The notes under the pieces: model-generated
Told to the model about the DNA's origin: nothing
Databases searched by the model: none
Seen by the model: only the letters and a program-made list of their open reading frames with translations
Assembly: GCA_034506335.1 (NCBI GenBank)
Contig: JAPDPR010000009.1
Coordinates: 29,173-93,172, forward strand
Reading direction: 5' to 3'
DNA from: a candidate division KSB1 bacterium
GTDB lineage: Bacteria > Zhuqueibacterota > Zhuqueibacteria > JANLFK01 > Oleimicrobiaceae
DNA: 64,000 nucleotides
Position numbers and translations under genes: made by a program
In this document: piece by piece, positions 26,040 through 34,222 of the stretch
Numbering within the stretch: the first letter of the stretch is position 1
Layout: each line of letters opens with the position of its first letter

Positions 26040-27611
26040 ATGAATCAAATGGGCAAAAGAACTGCTCTGCCGAAGACGTTGACCGGCATAGTGGGTCTGG
26101 ATGACCTGACCAATGGCGGGCTGCCTTATGGGCGCACCACCGTAGTGGTCGGCTCGCCAGGTGCAGGGAAAACCATCCTCTGCATGGAGTTCCTCTACCG
26201 GGGTGCCACCCAGTACGGTGAACCAGGAATCTATGTTAACTTTAGTGACCCGCGTGACAAGGTGTTGGCGGACCTGAAAACGATGAATTGGGACCTTGAA
26301 CCTTTGCTGCGCGACAACCGTCTGGTTCTCGCCGACCTCCACACCAAGCGCGGCGACGGGGTCCAGGAACCGTTTCTCAAACCGGAGGCGCTGGTGGAAG
26401 CCGTTGCATATGCGGTCAAACATACCGGTGCCAAGCGAATTGCCCTGGATGAGACGAACCTGACCTTGCCATCTCCTGGGGAGGGACACTACGACGCGTC
26501 GGACCTGAAAGTGATCATGCGCGGCATCGAGCAGCTAGGTGTTACGCTGGTCATGACCGCCACGGCAGAGGCCCGCAATGGAAAGCGGTGCGCGGCCGAG
26601 GAGTACTTGGCTGACTGCGTGATCAGCCTAGAAAACCGCATGATCAACAACGTGGCAAGCCGGCGATTACGCGTGTTGAAGTACCGAGGTACCTCGCATG
26701 GCGCGCACGAATGTCCCTACCAAATCACTCCCGACGGCCTATTAATTTTGCCGTTGTCCACTTTTGGTCTTTCCAGCGCGGTGAGCGAGGAGAGAATTTC
26801 CACAGGCGTGCTGGCGCTGGACCATATGCTGGGGGGTGGCTATTATCGCGAGAGCGCAGTGCTAATAGCGGGGCAAACAGGGACCGGCAAGTCATCCCTG
26901 GCCATGTCGTGCCTGGATGCTGCCTGCGCCCGTGGCGAGCGAGCCCTGTACGTCTCCTACGAGGAGTCGCCTGCCCAACTCCGTCGGAACTTTCGCAGTG
27001 TGGGCATGAACGTAGAACAGTGGGAGAGCAAAGGGCTCATGCGCCTGATCGGCGTGCTGCCTGAGGCGCACGGCAGCGAGGAGCACCTCACCTTGCTGCT
27101 GAGGGAGATCGACAGTTTTCACCCTGCAGTGGTGGCATGCGATTCTCTTTCCGCCTTGCAACGTATCCAGAGTCAGGCAACCGACTTGCAACTTCCACTC
27201 TACCTGATCAGCGAGGCGAAGAATCGAGGGATCACGCTCCTGGTGACGGCCAACGTTGGTGGGGACACCCACTCGTGCAACGCATGGGTTTCAGGCCTCA
27301 ACTGTCTGGCGGACACCATCATCAGCCTTCGTCAGGTCAGTACTGCCGAGCGGTTGAACCGAGGACTACTGGTCGTCAAGTCGCGCGGCATGCGCCACGT
27401 CTCTGAGTTGCGCGAGCTGTTCATTACCGATGAGGGCCTCAAGTTGGGCAACGTTTTCTGGGACCAAGATGAGTTCGTCCTCGGCGTCTCGCGCCAAATT
27501 GAGGAGTTGCGGGAGCGTTTGGATCCGGGGAACGGCGGAGCGGTTGTGGCAGGCAAATCAGGGCAAACGAGCCCGGCTCAACCGCTCGCTGTCGAGCCTA
27601 CTCAAGCTTGA
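26040..27611 (+). CDS. Double-domain KaiC-like RecA-fold ATPase
   Basis: 523 residues with two KaiC domains that align end to end with cyanobacterial KaiC. CI: Walker A GSPGAGKT (38-45), KRIALDETN Walker B, and LRVLKYRGTSH near its end. CII: Walker A GQTGTGKS (278-285), the catalytic pair E308-E309 in YVSYEESPAQL, VVACDSLSAL Walker B, and KSRGMRHVSELRELFI. In CI the Glu pair of KaiC is Ser69-Asp70. In CII the KaiC phosphorylation sites Ser431/Thr432 align with Asn421/Cys422 (by-eye alignment). ATPase and hexamer formation are plausible; KaiC-type autophosphorylation is doubtful. It lies 46 bp after cpaF and 156-174 bp before the sensor kinase gene. Confidence 0.9.
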   Translation: MNQMGKRTALPKTLTGIVGLDDLTNGGLPYGRTTVVVGSPGAGKTILCMEFLYRGATQYGEPGIYVNFSDPRDKVLADLKTMNWDLEPLLRDNRLVLADLHTKRGDGVQEPFLKPEALVEAVAYAVKHTGAKRIALDETNLTLPSPGEGHYDASDLKVIMRGIEQLGVTLVMTATAEARNGKRCAAEEYLADCVISLENRMINNVASRRLRVLKYRGTSHGAHECPYQITPDGLLILPLSTFGLSSAVSEERISTGVLALDHMLGGGYYRESAVLIAGQTGTGKSSLAMSCLDAACARGERALYVSYEESPAQLRRNFRSVGMNVEQWESKGLMRLIGVLPEAHGSEEHLTLLLREIDSFHPAVVACDSLSALQRIQSQATDLQLPLYLISEAKNRGITLLVTANVGGDTHSCNAWVSGLNCLADTIISLRQVSTAERLNRGLLVVKSRGMRHVSELRELFITDEGLKLGNVFWDQDEFVLGVSRQIEELRERLDPGNGGAVVAGKSGQTSPAQPLAVEPTQA

Positions 27612-27785
27612 TATCATTTTCATCGAAAGAAGAGAAGCTAGGGGAGGGCGGTAGACTGACAGCCGTTGGGAGTTCTTGAGATGCCTTTGCGCGGCGGCGA
27701 AGCAGGGATTGCCTCTTTGCTCCCCTGGGCGGAGGAATCGGCCATAGCGAGCGTTCCAAGACGCTGAGTGGGCCATAGGGAGGAC

Positions 27786-30551
27786 ATGCAGACGATAATG
27801 GGCACGAAGGCGAGAATATTGGTGGTGGAGGACATTGCCATCACCGCCATGGACATCAAGCGCAGGTTGCAGACTCTTGGCTACCAGGTGGTGGGCATCG
27901 CAGCCTCGGGCGAGGATGCCATCGCCAAGGCGCAGCGCGAGCGGCCGGACCTCGTGCTCATGGACATCAAGCTCAAGGGGGAGATGGACGGAGTGCAGGC
28001 GGCCGAGGAGATCCGCCGCCACCTGGATATCCCGGTGGTCTACCTGACGGCCTATTCTGACGAGACCACCCTGCAGCGCGCCAAGATCACGCAGCCGTTT
28101 GGTTACGTGCTCAAGCCTTTCGAAGAGCGCGAGCTGCACACAGCCGTGGAGATGGCACTCTACCGCCACACCCTGGAGCGTCGTCTCCGCGAGAGCGAAC
28201 AGTGGCTTGCCACCACCCTGCGCAGTATCGGTGACGCAGTGGTGGCCACCGATGCCGCCGGTCGCATCACGTTCATGAATCCGGCGGCCGAGGCAATTGC
28301 CGGTTGCCGACAGCAGGAGGCATTGGGCAAGGAGTGGAGCCAGATTCTGACCATCCTGGATGAGGAGACCCGCGACCCGATCGACGATCCAGTAAAAGCC
28401 GTGCTGGAGCAGGGCAAGCCCCTGACCTTGTCCAACACCCTGCTTGTCAACCGCCGGGACGGGCGCCTTCTCCCTATAGAGGACACGGCGGCTCCCATTC
28501 GGGACGAGAACGGCCACGTGCTGGGGGTGGTGCTGGTTTTTCAAGATGTGACGGCGCGGCGTGAGGCGGAAGAACGCATAAAGCAGCAGCGCACCTACCT
28601 TCAGGCCCTCATCGAACACAGTCCCTTGGCAGTGGTCGCCGTGGACCTGGAAGGGAAGGTTACCACCACCAATCCAGCGTTTGAGCGGCTCTTTCAGTAT
28701 GAGCGCGCCGAGATTATTGGCAAGAAACTGGACTCGCTCGTTGCGGTGCAGGACAAGACGGCGGAGGCCTTGGCGCTCACGCAGCAAGTGATGGCGGGCG
28801 ATCGCGTCCATGTGGTCACCGTGCGTCACCGCCGCGACGGCACCCCGGTCGATGTGGAGATCTTTGGCGTGCCGGTGATGGTGCACGGGGAGCGGATTGG
28901 CGCCTTTGGCATCTACCAGGACATCACCGAGCGCAAGCGGGCGCAGCAGGCGCTGGCGGAGTCTGAGGAGAAGTACCGCACGCTGCAGGCGAACGTGCCT
29001 GTGGGCATTTTCCGCATGGCCTCGGACCGGCGCGGTACACTGCGCAGTGTGAACCCGGCTCTGGCCCGCTTGCTGGGCTGCGAAGAACCTGACGAACTGC
29101 TGCGCGCGAGTTTTGCCTCCTTCGCGGTGGACAAGAAGGGGCTCGCCGCCCTGCGCAGCAGGTTGGCAAAACAAGGGCGTGTCGATGGAGTGGAACTGCG
29201 GCTGGCGCGCCGGGATGGCAGCTGGTTCTGGGCACGAGTGTCGGCAACACTCGTCCGTGGCCAAATGGGCGAGCCGCTCTACATCGACGGCATGGTTGAG
29301 GACGTCAGCGAGGAGAAGCGCCTCCAGCAGGAGCGGGAGGAGCGCCTGCGGCGGGCCGATATCCTCAATCGCTTGACCATGCAACTCATTCGGACTTCCG
29401 AGGTTGGGCGTATTTACCAGGAGATTTGCGCGGCGGCGCGGGAGATTGTTGGAAGCCGACGGGCCGCCATCGGGCAGTTCGCCGGCGATCGCCGGAATCT
29501 CGCCATGTTCGCTGTGAGCGCCGAGCCAGGAGACGATGCCCAGGCATGGGCCATGGAGGTGCTCCGCTATGACCGCGAGGACCTGGCACCACTCCGAAGT
29601 AGAAAGACGCGGGTGGTGAAGGTGCGGAGTACCTGCGGTGCTACCCTCGTTACCGCGCTGCTTGGACCGGGCGGCAGCGTGTACGGGCTGCTCGTGGTCG
29701 GGGACCCGCGGCAGGATGTGGGCTTCCGCCCGGAGGACGAGGCAGACCTCTGTCTCCTTGCCGACTATGCCACCGTCGCAGCCTCGCGGGCAATGAATCT
29801 GGTCGCCTTGCGTAAGGCGCGCAAAGAACTCTCGCTGCGTGCGCAAGCCTTGGCTCGCTCCAATGCAGACCTGGAGCAGTTCGCCTATGTAGCATCGCAC
29901 GACCTGCAAGAGCCCCTGCGCATGGTCTCCAGCTACTGCCAGCTCTTGGCCAATCGCTACAAAGACAAGCTGGACAGTGATGCTCTGGAATTCATTCGCT
30001 TCGCAGTGGACGGAGCCCAGCGCATGCAGGTGCTCATTAATGATCTGCTCCAGTATTCTCGGGTAACCACGCGGGGTAAGCCCTTCGAGCCGGTGGACCT
30101 GATGGCGGTGTTGGAAGACGCTAAAGCCAACCTGCGCTTCGCCATCGAGGAAAGCGGCGCCGAGATCACCAGTGACCCGTTGCCCACGGTTGCCGTGGAC
30201 AGGACGCAGATGACCCAGGTCATGCAGAACCTCCTCGGCAACGCCATCAAGTTCCGGAACGAGAAGCCACCTCGTATCCACGTGGGCGTCCGCAGGGACA
30301 AGAAATGGTGGGAGATCTCCGTACGCGACAACGGCATAGGCTTCGAGCAGAAGTTTGCCGACCGCATCTTTGGCGTCTTTCAACGGCTCCATTCCCGTGA
30401 GCAGTATCCGGGCACCGGTATCGGACTCGCGGTGGTGAAAAAGATTGTGGAGCGACACGGCGGGCAAATCCGTGCCGAATCAGAGCCTGGCAAAGGGAGT
30501 GTGTTCACCTTTACCCTGCCTGCCAGCAATGAACGAGAGGATAATGAATGA
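27786..30551 (+). CDS. Hybrid sensor histidine kinase: receiver-PAS-PAS-PAS-GAF-HisKA-HATPase
   Basis: 921 residues, no transmembrane segments, hence cytoplasmic. Order: receiver (about 10-125; ILVVEDIA, phospho-acceptor D60 in [10 protein letters not shown]); three PAS domains (about 137-265, 270-385, 390-515); a GAF-like domain (about 530-680); HisKA with H705 in [14 protein letters not shown]; and HATPase with N-box [16 protein letters not shown] and [18 protein letters not shown]. The kinase core is of the cyanobacterial-phytochrome type, which normally pairs with Rcp1-like regulators, and such a gene follows with a 4-bp overlap. I see no bilin-binding Cys motif. The ATG at 27786 has AGGGAGG upstream; a GTG at 27768 is possible. 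Confidence 0.9.
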   Translation: MQTIMGTKARILVVEDIAITAMDIKRRLQTLGYQVVGIAASGEDAIAKAQRERPDLVLMDIKLKGEMDGVQAAEEIRRHLDIPVVYLTAYSDETTLQRAKITQPFGYVLKPFEERELHTAVEMALYRHTLERRLRESEQWLATTLRSIGDAVVATDAAGRITFMNPAAEAIAGCRQQEALGKEWSQILTILDEETRDPIDDPVKAVLEQGKPLTLSNTLLVNRRDGRLLPIEDTAAPIRDENGHVLGVVLVFQDVTARREAEERIKQQRTYLQALIEHSPLAVVAVDLEGKVTTTNPAFERLFQYERAEIIGKKLDSLVAVQDKTAEALALTQQVMAGDRVHVVTVRHRRDGTPVDVEIFGVPVMVHGERIGAFGIYQDITERKRAQQALAESEEKYRTLQANVPVGIFRMASDRRGTLRSVNPALARLLGCEEPDELLRASFASFAVDKKGLAALRSRLAKQGRVDGVELRLARRDGSWFWARVSATLVRGQMGEPLYIDGMVEDVSEEKRLQQEREERLRRADILNRLTMQLIRTSEVGRIYQEICAAAREIVGSRRAAIGQFAGDRRNLAMFAVSAEPGDDAQAWAMEVLRYDREDLAPLRSRKTRVVKVRSTCGATLVTALLGPGGSVYGLLVVGDPRQDVGFRPEDEADLCLLADYATVAASRAMNLVALRKARKELSLRAQALARSNADLEQFAYVASHDLQEPLRMVSSYCQLLANRYKDKLDSDALEFIRFAVDGAQRMQVLINDLLQYSRVTTRGKPFEPVDLMAVLEDAKANLRFAIEESGAEITSDPLPTVAVDRTQMTQVMQNLLGNAIKFRNEKPPRIHVGVRRDKKWWEISVRDNGIGFEQKFADRIFGVFQRLHSREQYPGTGIGLAVVKKIVERHGGQIRAESEPGKGSVFTFTLPASNEREDNE

Positions 30552-30997
30552 TGGATGAGAGAAACAACGGCCGACCCATCGAGATACTGCTGGTAGAGGA
30601 CAACCCGGGCGATGTGCGTCTAACCCAAGAGGCATTTCGTCAGAACAAGATCCGCAACAAACTCAATGTAGTGAACGACGGCGAACAGGCCCTGGCCTAC
30701 TTGCGGCGCGAAGGGCCGTATGCCGATGCGGCGCGACCCGGTCTGATCCTGCTTGATCTTAACCTGCCGCGCGTAGACGGCAGAGAGGTGTTGGCCCAGA
30801 TCAAATCGGACCCGGAACTGCGACACATCCCGGTTGTCATACTGACCACGTCCCAGGCAGAGGAAGACATAGTGAAGTCGTATTCCTTACACGCCAATTG
30901 CTACATCAGCAAGCCCGTCGACCTGGAGCGCTTCATGCACGTGGTGAAGGAAGTAGAGCACTTTTGGCTCTCAGTTGTGAACCTTCCCAAGGAGTAG
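30548..30997 (+). CDS. Rcp1-like single-domain response regulator
   Basis: 149 residues, a stand-alone receiver with no output domain. [18 protein letters not shown], the acceptor D70 in [25 protein letters not shown] and the lysine in [12 protein letters not shown] match the Rcp1 subfamily that partners cyanobacterial phytochromes and similar PAS/GAF kinases. ATG at 30548 overlaps the kinase stop (ATGA), so the pair is co-translated. Rcp-type regulators act by protein contact, not DNA binding. A target within the pilus machine or the KaiC-like protein is possible, but this is inference. Confidence 0.92.
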   Translation: MMDERNNGRPIEILLVEDNPGDVRLTQEAFRQNKIRNKLNVVNDGEQALAYLRREGPYADAARPGLILLDLNLPRVDGREVLAQIKSDPELRHIPVVILTTSQAEEDIVKSYSLHANCYISKPVDLERFMHVVKEVEHFWLSVVNLPKE

Positions 30998-31003
30998 TGT
31001 GCG

Positions 31004-31837
31004 ATGGTGGAAGAACCGTACAAAGTCCTATTAGTGGAAGACAATCCTGGTGACGCGCGGCTGGTGGAGATTGCCCTTTCGGAGCCTGGGCCCGTCCACT
31101 TCCGGCTGGAGCGTGTGGGCTTGCTTTCGGCCGCACTTCGCCGGCTGGAGAAGGAGGAGTTTGACCTCGTCCTCCTCGACCTCTCCTTGCCTGATAGTCA
31201 AGGTTTGGAAACGGTTGTGGCCATACGCAAGCAGAGCCCACAGGTTCCTGTGGTGGTACTCACAGGCTTGGACGACGAACAGAGCTCGGTGGAAGCGTTG
31301 CACATGGGGGCCCAGGATTATCTGGTGAAGGGGACCGCCACCGGCGAAACCCTGCGTCGCACTATTCGCTACGCAGTGGAGCGACGCAAAATCATGGCTG
31401 ACCTCAAGGCTCTCCGTGAAAACGGCCAAGACAACGAGAGTAGCCTGAAGCATGCCATTGCCGCCTATCGGACGATGGTAGACGCCAAGACTACCCCGTT
31501 TGCCGATGACATCGACCAACCTCTGCGGGAACGCAGACCCCGCTTCGTCGACGACATCGCGGAACTCTATGGCGAGCTGCTGGAGGAATACGTGAGCAAT
31601 GGCAGTCCGCATGGGGTTGGTTCACGTTTAACGCACCTGGTGCAGCGCTTGCGCGAAGAATCTGCAGGGGCAAGGGATGTGATCGACATTCACCTGCAGG
31701 CCCTGAAAAGCAGGCTCGCCAAAGGGGGGTTGGAGGCGCCAAAGCCACTGGCTCTCAATGCTCAGATCTTTGCGGTAGAGGTCCTCGGACGCTTGCTGAA
31801 TCACTACAAACGGCAGGACCTGATGCAGACCGCCTGA
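31004..31837 (+). CDS. Receiver protein with C-terminal KaiA/RsbU-like helical domain
   Basis: 277 residues. Receiver domain 1-125: [15 protein letters not shown], phospho-acceptor D59 in LVLLDLSLPDSQG, and conserved K109. A polar linker (about 130-178) follows. Residues 180-272 are all helical with the pattern YGELLEEYV ... DVIDIH ... FAVEVLGRLLNHY. By eye this resembles the N-terminal domain of the phosphatase RsbU (Y-x2-LL-x2-YI, IISIH, FLIEVMI), which is structurally related to the KaiC-binding C-terminal domain of KaiA. Receiver plus such a domain in 277 residues is the KaiA layout (284 in Synechococcus). The receiver domain is certain; the KaiA/RsbU call is an inference. AAGGAG lies 9 nt before the ATG. 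Confidence 0.75.
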   Translation: MVEEPYKVLLVEDNPGDARLVEIALSEPGPVHFRLERVGLLSAALRRLEKEEFDLVLLDLSLPDSQGLETVVAIRKQSPQVPVVVLTGLDDEQSSVEALHMGAQDYLVKGTATGETLRRTIRYAVERRKIMADLKALRENGQDNESSLKHAIAAYRTMVDAKTTPFADDIDQPLRERRPRFVDDIAELYGELLEEYVSNGSPHGVGSRLTHLVQRLREESAGARDVIDIHLQALKSRLAKGGLEAPKPLALNAQIFAVEVLGRLLNHYKRQDLMQTA

Positions 31838-31882
31838 GCAGAGTGACGAAGGACCAACACTCGGTAGCGAGAAGAGGAGAGA

Positions 31883-32854
31883 GTGCACATTGGCATTGTT
31901 GACATACTGATCGCCAGTCTGCTGGCCTTTGGGCTCTTTTACTTCGGTGTTACCATACCGGTAGAAAAGCGTCGCCGCCGCGTGCGGGATCGTTTGGAGC
32001 GCTTCACGCTGCAAAAGCCGCATGTAGAAAAGGAGCAGACGCCGGAGATAGTTATCACCAGGGACCAGCTCAGCACCATCCCACTTTTCAATCGCATTTT
32101 GCGGCGGATGGATTTTGCTGCGGCTCTGCGTCGCCTTCTCGAGCAGGCGGGCATGAAGATGACCGTTGGGAGCATGGTCCTCCTCATGCTGGTGGTGGCC
32201 AGCATTGCCTTTTTGTTCACTATGAGGTTGCAGAACCCAGCTCTCACGGTATTGGTCACCGTGGCGAGCGGCTTCCTGCCGCTTCTGTGGGTAAAACAGA
32301 AGCGGAAGCGTCGCCTCAAACAGTTCGAGCGCCATTTCCCCGACGCCTTGGATCTCATGACCAGCGCTCTACGGGCGGGGCTCTCCTTCGTGGGTGCTCT
32401 GGGCATGGTGGGCAAAGAAGCACGACCTCCTATTGGCGAGGAGTTTAGCAAAACCTACGAGGAGCAAGCACTGGGCATACCCATTGAGGAGTCGCTGGAG
32501 CGTTTGACGCAGCGTATCGACAGCTTGGATTTGCGTTTCTTTGTCACCGCGTTGCTCATTCAGCGTGACATTGGCGGCAACCTGACGGAGCTGCTGGAAA
32601 AAATCAGTCTCACCATCCGCGAACGCTTCAAGCTCATTGGCCAAGTGCGGGCGCAAACCGCCCAGGGTCGCTTCACCGGCTGGATGCTCACCGGTATGCC
32701 GTTCGTCATGGCACTGATTATCTCAGTGCTCAATCGTCAGTACATCATGCTTTTGGTGACGGAGAAGTTGGGCCAGTACATGATCGCCATGGCGCTCTTC
32801 ATGCAGTTTCTCGGTTTTCTTGTGATTAGGAAAGTGGTTAACATCAAACCGTAG
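31883..32854 (+). CDS. tadB: Tad pilus inner-membrane platform protein TadB
   Basis: 323 residues. There is an N-terminal helix, a cytoplasmic loop, two helices around 95-140, then the type II secretion F domain: FERHFPDALDLMTSALRAGLS, RIDSLDLRFFVTALLIQRD and GGNLTELLEKISLTIRERF. Two terminal helices follow. TadB and TadC together form the platform on which the TadA ATPase acts. The GTG at 31883 follows AGAGGAGA. It restarts the ordinary tad gene order after the signalling block. Confidence 0.93.
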   Translation: MHIGIVDILIASLLAFGLFYFGVTIPVEKRRRRVRDRLERFTLQKPHVEKEQTPEIVITRDQLSTIPLFNRILRRMDFAAALRRLLEQAGMKMTVGSMVLLMLVVASIAFLFTMRLQNPALTVLVTVASGFLPLLWVKQKRKRRLKQFERHFPDALDLMTSALRAGLSFVGALGMVGKEARPPIGEEFSKTYEEQALGIPIEESLERLTQRIDSLDLRFFVTALLIQRDIGGNLTELLEKISLTIRERFKLIGQVRAQTAQGRFTGWMLTGMPFVMALIISVLNRQYIMLLVTEKLGQYMIAMALFMQFLGFLVIRKVVNIKP

Positions 32855-32867
32855 TTGAGGACGCGGA

Positions 32868-33812
32868 ATGGACCTGGTCATCGCGACAGCTCTTGCCACG
32901 TTTGGCATCACTTTTGGCGTCGGCTACGGTGTGTACAGGCTCTTCGCCCGTCACAATCCGGTCCTACAGAGGTTACACCGTTATGTGGAAGAGGACTATT
33001 CCAGGCGGGAGAAGGAGGGGAGTACTCTGCCTGGTGCCAAGCTGCGCCCGACTATGGTCAGAGTCCTGGAGCGCATCAGCAAATCGCGGCCGCTCAGCGA
33101 GGAGAAATTGCGGGGGCTCAAATTGCAGTTGCTCCAGGCGGGGGTGCTCCGCAATGACGCAGTCAACGTGTTTATCGGTGCGCAAGTCGCCCTGAGCTTG
33201 TTCCTCGGGTTAGCAGGAATGGGGGTTGCCGCCGCGGCACGAAAGCCTGCGGCCATGAGTCTATTAATCATTTGCATGTTCGCAATGATGGGCTACACGC
33301 TGCCACAGCTATGGCTACGCAGCCAGATCAATCGGCGGAAAAAAGCAATTGTCCGAGGGCTCCCCGACGCCTTGGACTTGATGGTGGTCTGCGTAGAGGC
33401 AGGCCTTGGACTCAATGCTGCCCTTTTGCGCGTGGGGGAAGAATTGAAGCGGCACTGCCCGGTAGTGAGTGATGAGTTCTTGATGGTGACCAAGGAGATG
33501 CGAGCCGGCATATCGCGGCAGGACGCACTGCGCCACCTGGCGGAGCGGAATCCCGTGGAGGATATCCAGTCATTTGTGGCCATTCTCATCCAGACGGACA
33601 GGTTGGGCTCCAGCATGGCCAAGACGCTGCGCGCACAGTCGGACAGTTTGCGAACCAGACGTCGGCAGAGGGCGGAAGAGGCAGCCGCCAAGACAAGCAT
33701 AAAGCTCCTGTTTCCGCTCGTGTTCTTCATACTGCCTGCCCTGTTTGTTGTGCTCTTAGGACCAGGGCTCTTGCAAGTGATCAAAGTGTTTTCTTCATCC
33801 GGTATGCGGTGA
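32868..33812 (+). CDS. tadC: Tad pilus inner-membrane platform protein TadC
   Basis: 314 residues. An N-terminal helix, a cytoplasmic segment, two helices near 105-150, then a T2SF domain: RGLPDALDLMVVCVEAGLGLNAAL, HLAERNPVEDIQSFVAILIQ and LGSSMAKTLRAQSDSLRTRRRQ. A terminal hydrophobic helix follows. The VCVEAGL sequence and R-x-x-R-x-x-R-AEE run are typical of TadC as opposed to TadB. It lies 13 bp after tadB. Confidence 0.93.
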   Translation: MDLVIATALATFGITFGVGYGVYRLFARHNPVLQRLHRYVEEDYSRREKEGSTLPGAKLRPTMVRVLERISKSRPLSEEKLRGLKLQLLQAGVLRNDAVNVFIGAQVALSLFLGLAGMGVAAAARKPAAMSLLIICMFAMMGYTLPQLWLRSQINRRKKAIVRGLPDALDLMVVCVEAGLGLNAALLRVGEELKRHCPVVSDEFLMVTKEMRAGISRQDALRHLAERNPVEDIQSFVAILIQTDRLGSSMAKTLRAQSDSLRTRRRQRAEEAAAKTSIKLLFPLVFFILPALFVVLLGPGLLQVIKVFSSSGMR

Positions 33813-33837
33813 GGTAGAAAACGTGGAGGCGGTCATC

Positions 33838-34191
33838 ATGATGAAGAAAGGCTCGTTGATGGTGCTCATCTTGTTGTGCTCGGCAATGGTGGCGTGTGGT
33901 GGTGGTGTGCACAAATATGCGCCGCCCTCCACGCCACCGAAGGCGGTCTTTGTGGGGAGCCAGATCCGGAGCTTGCACACCGACGGTCGTCTGCACGCTG
34001 GAACGGCGCCCATGATGCAGGCGGTGACCGAAGACGGCCGTCGCTACGAGGGTCGCCTGGTGCAGATCAACGATCGCCAGGTCGTCCTAGCTGAAGGGTA
34101 CAGGACGCGCATGGAGGGCAATCGGGTGGTGCGCGAAGAGCGCATCATCGACCTGCAGAAACACGCGGTGGTGATGCTGAAGATTTGGTGA
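33838..34191 (+). CDS. Small putative lipoprotein at the end of the tad locus
   Basis: 117 residues. A signal peptide with a near-lipobox (LLCSAMVAC-GGG) predicts an outer- or inner-membrane lipoprotein. The rest is polar: a Pro-rich linker, then a small beta-rich module (RYEGRLVQINDRQVVLAEGY) with many Arg and Glu. I do not recognise a family. It is 25 bp after tadC and on the same strand, so it may serve the pilus, for instance as a pilotin for the short secretin, which lacks an obvious partner here (inference). ATG at 33838 chosen because GGAGGCGG is 5-12 nt upstream; GTG 33823 is less likely. Confidence 0.7.
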   Translation: MMKKGSLMVLILLCSAMVACGGGVHKYAPPSTPPKAVFVGSQIRSLHTDGRLHAGTAPMMQAVTEDGRRYEGRLVQINDRQVVLAEGYRTRMEGNRVVREERIIDLQKHAVVMLKIW

Positions 34192-34222
34192 AACAGGTTC
34201 ATTCTGGAGCGGGAGGGAAGGG

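Noticed and set aside
27558..30467. 969-codon open frame antisense to the hybrid histidine kinase
   Set aside because: It mirrors the kinase gene codon by codon in GC-rich DNA, is rich in His, Leu, Val and Arg, has no recognisable domain and no ribosome site. The plus-strand kinase has every expected motif.
24554..33812. A KaiB gene within or near the KaiC-like block
   Set aside because: I looked for a ~100-residue thioredoxin-like KaiB or a KaiB-like N-terminus on the kinase and found neither; the kinase begins with a receiver. The block is Kai-like, not a full Kai clock.
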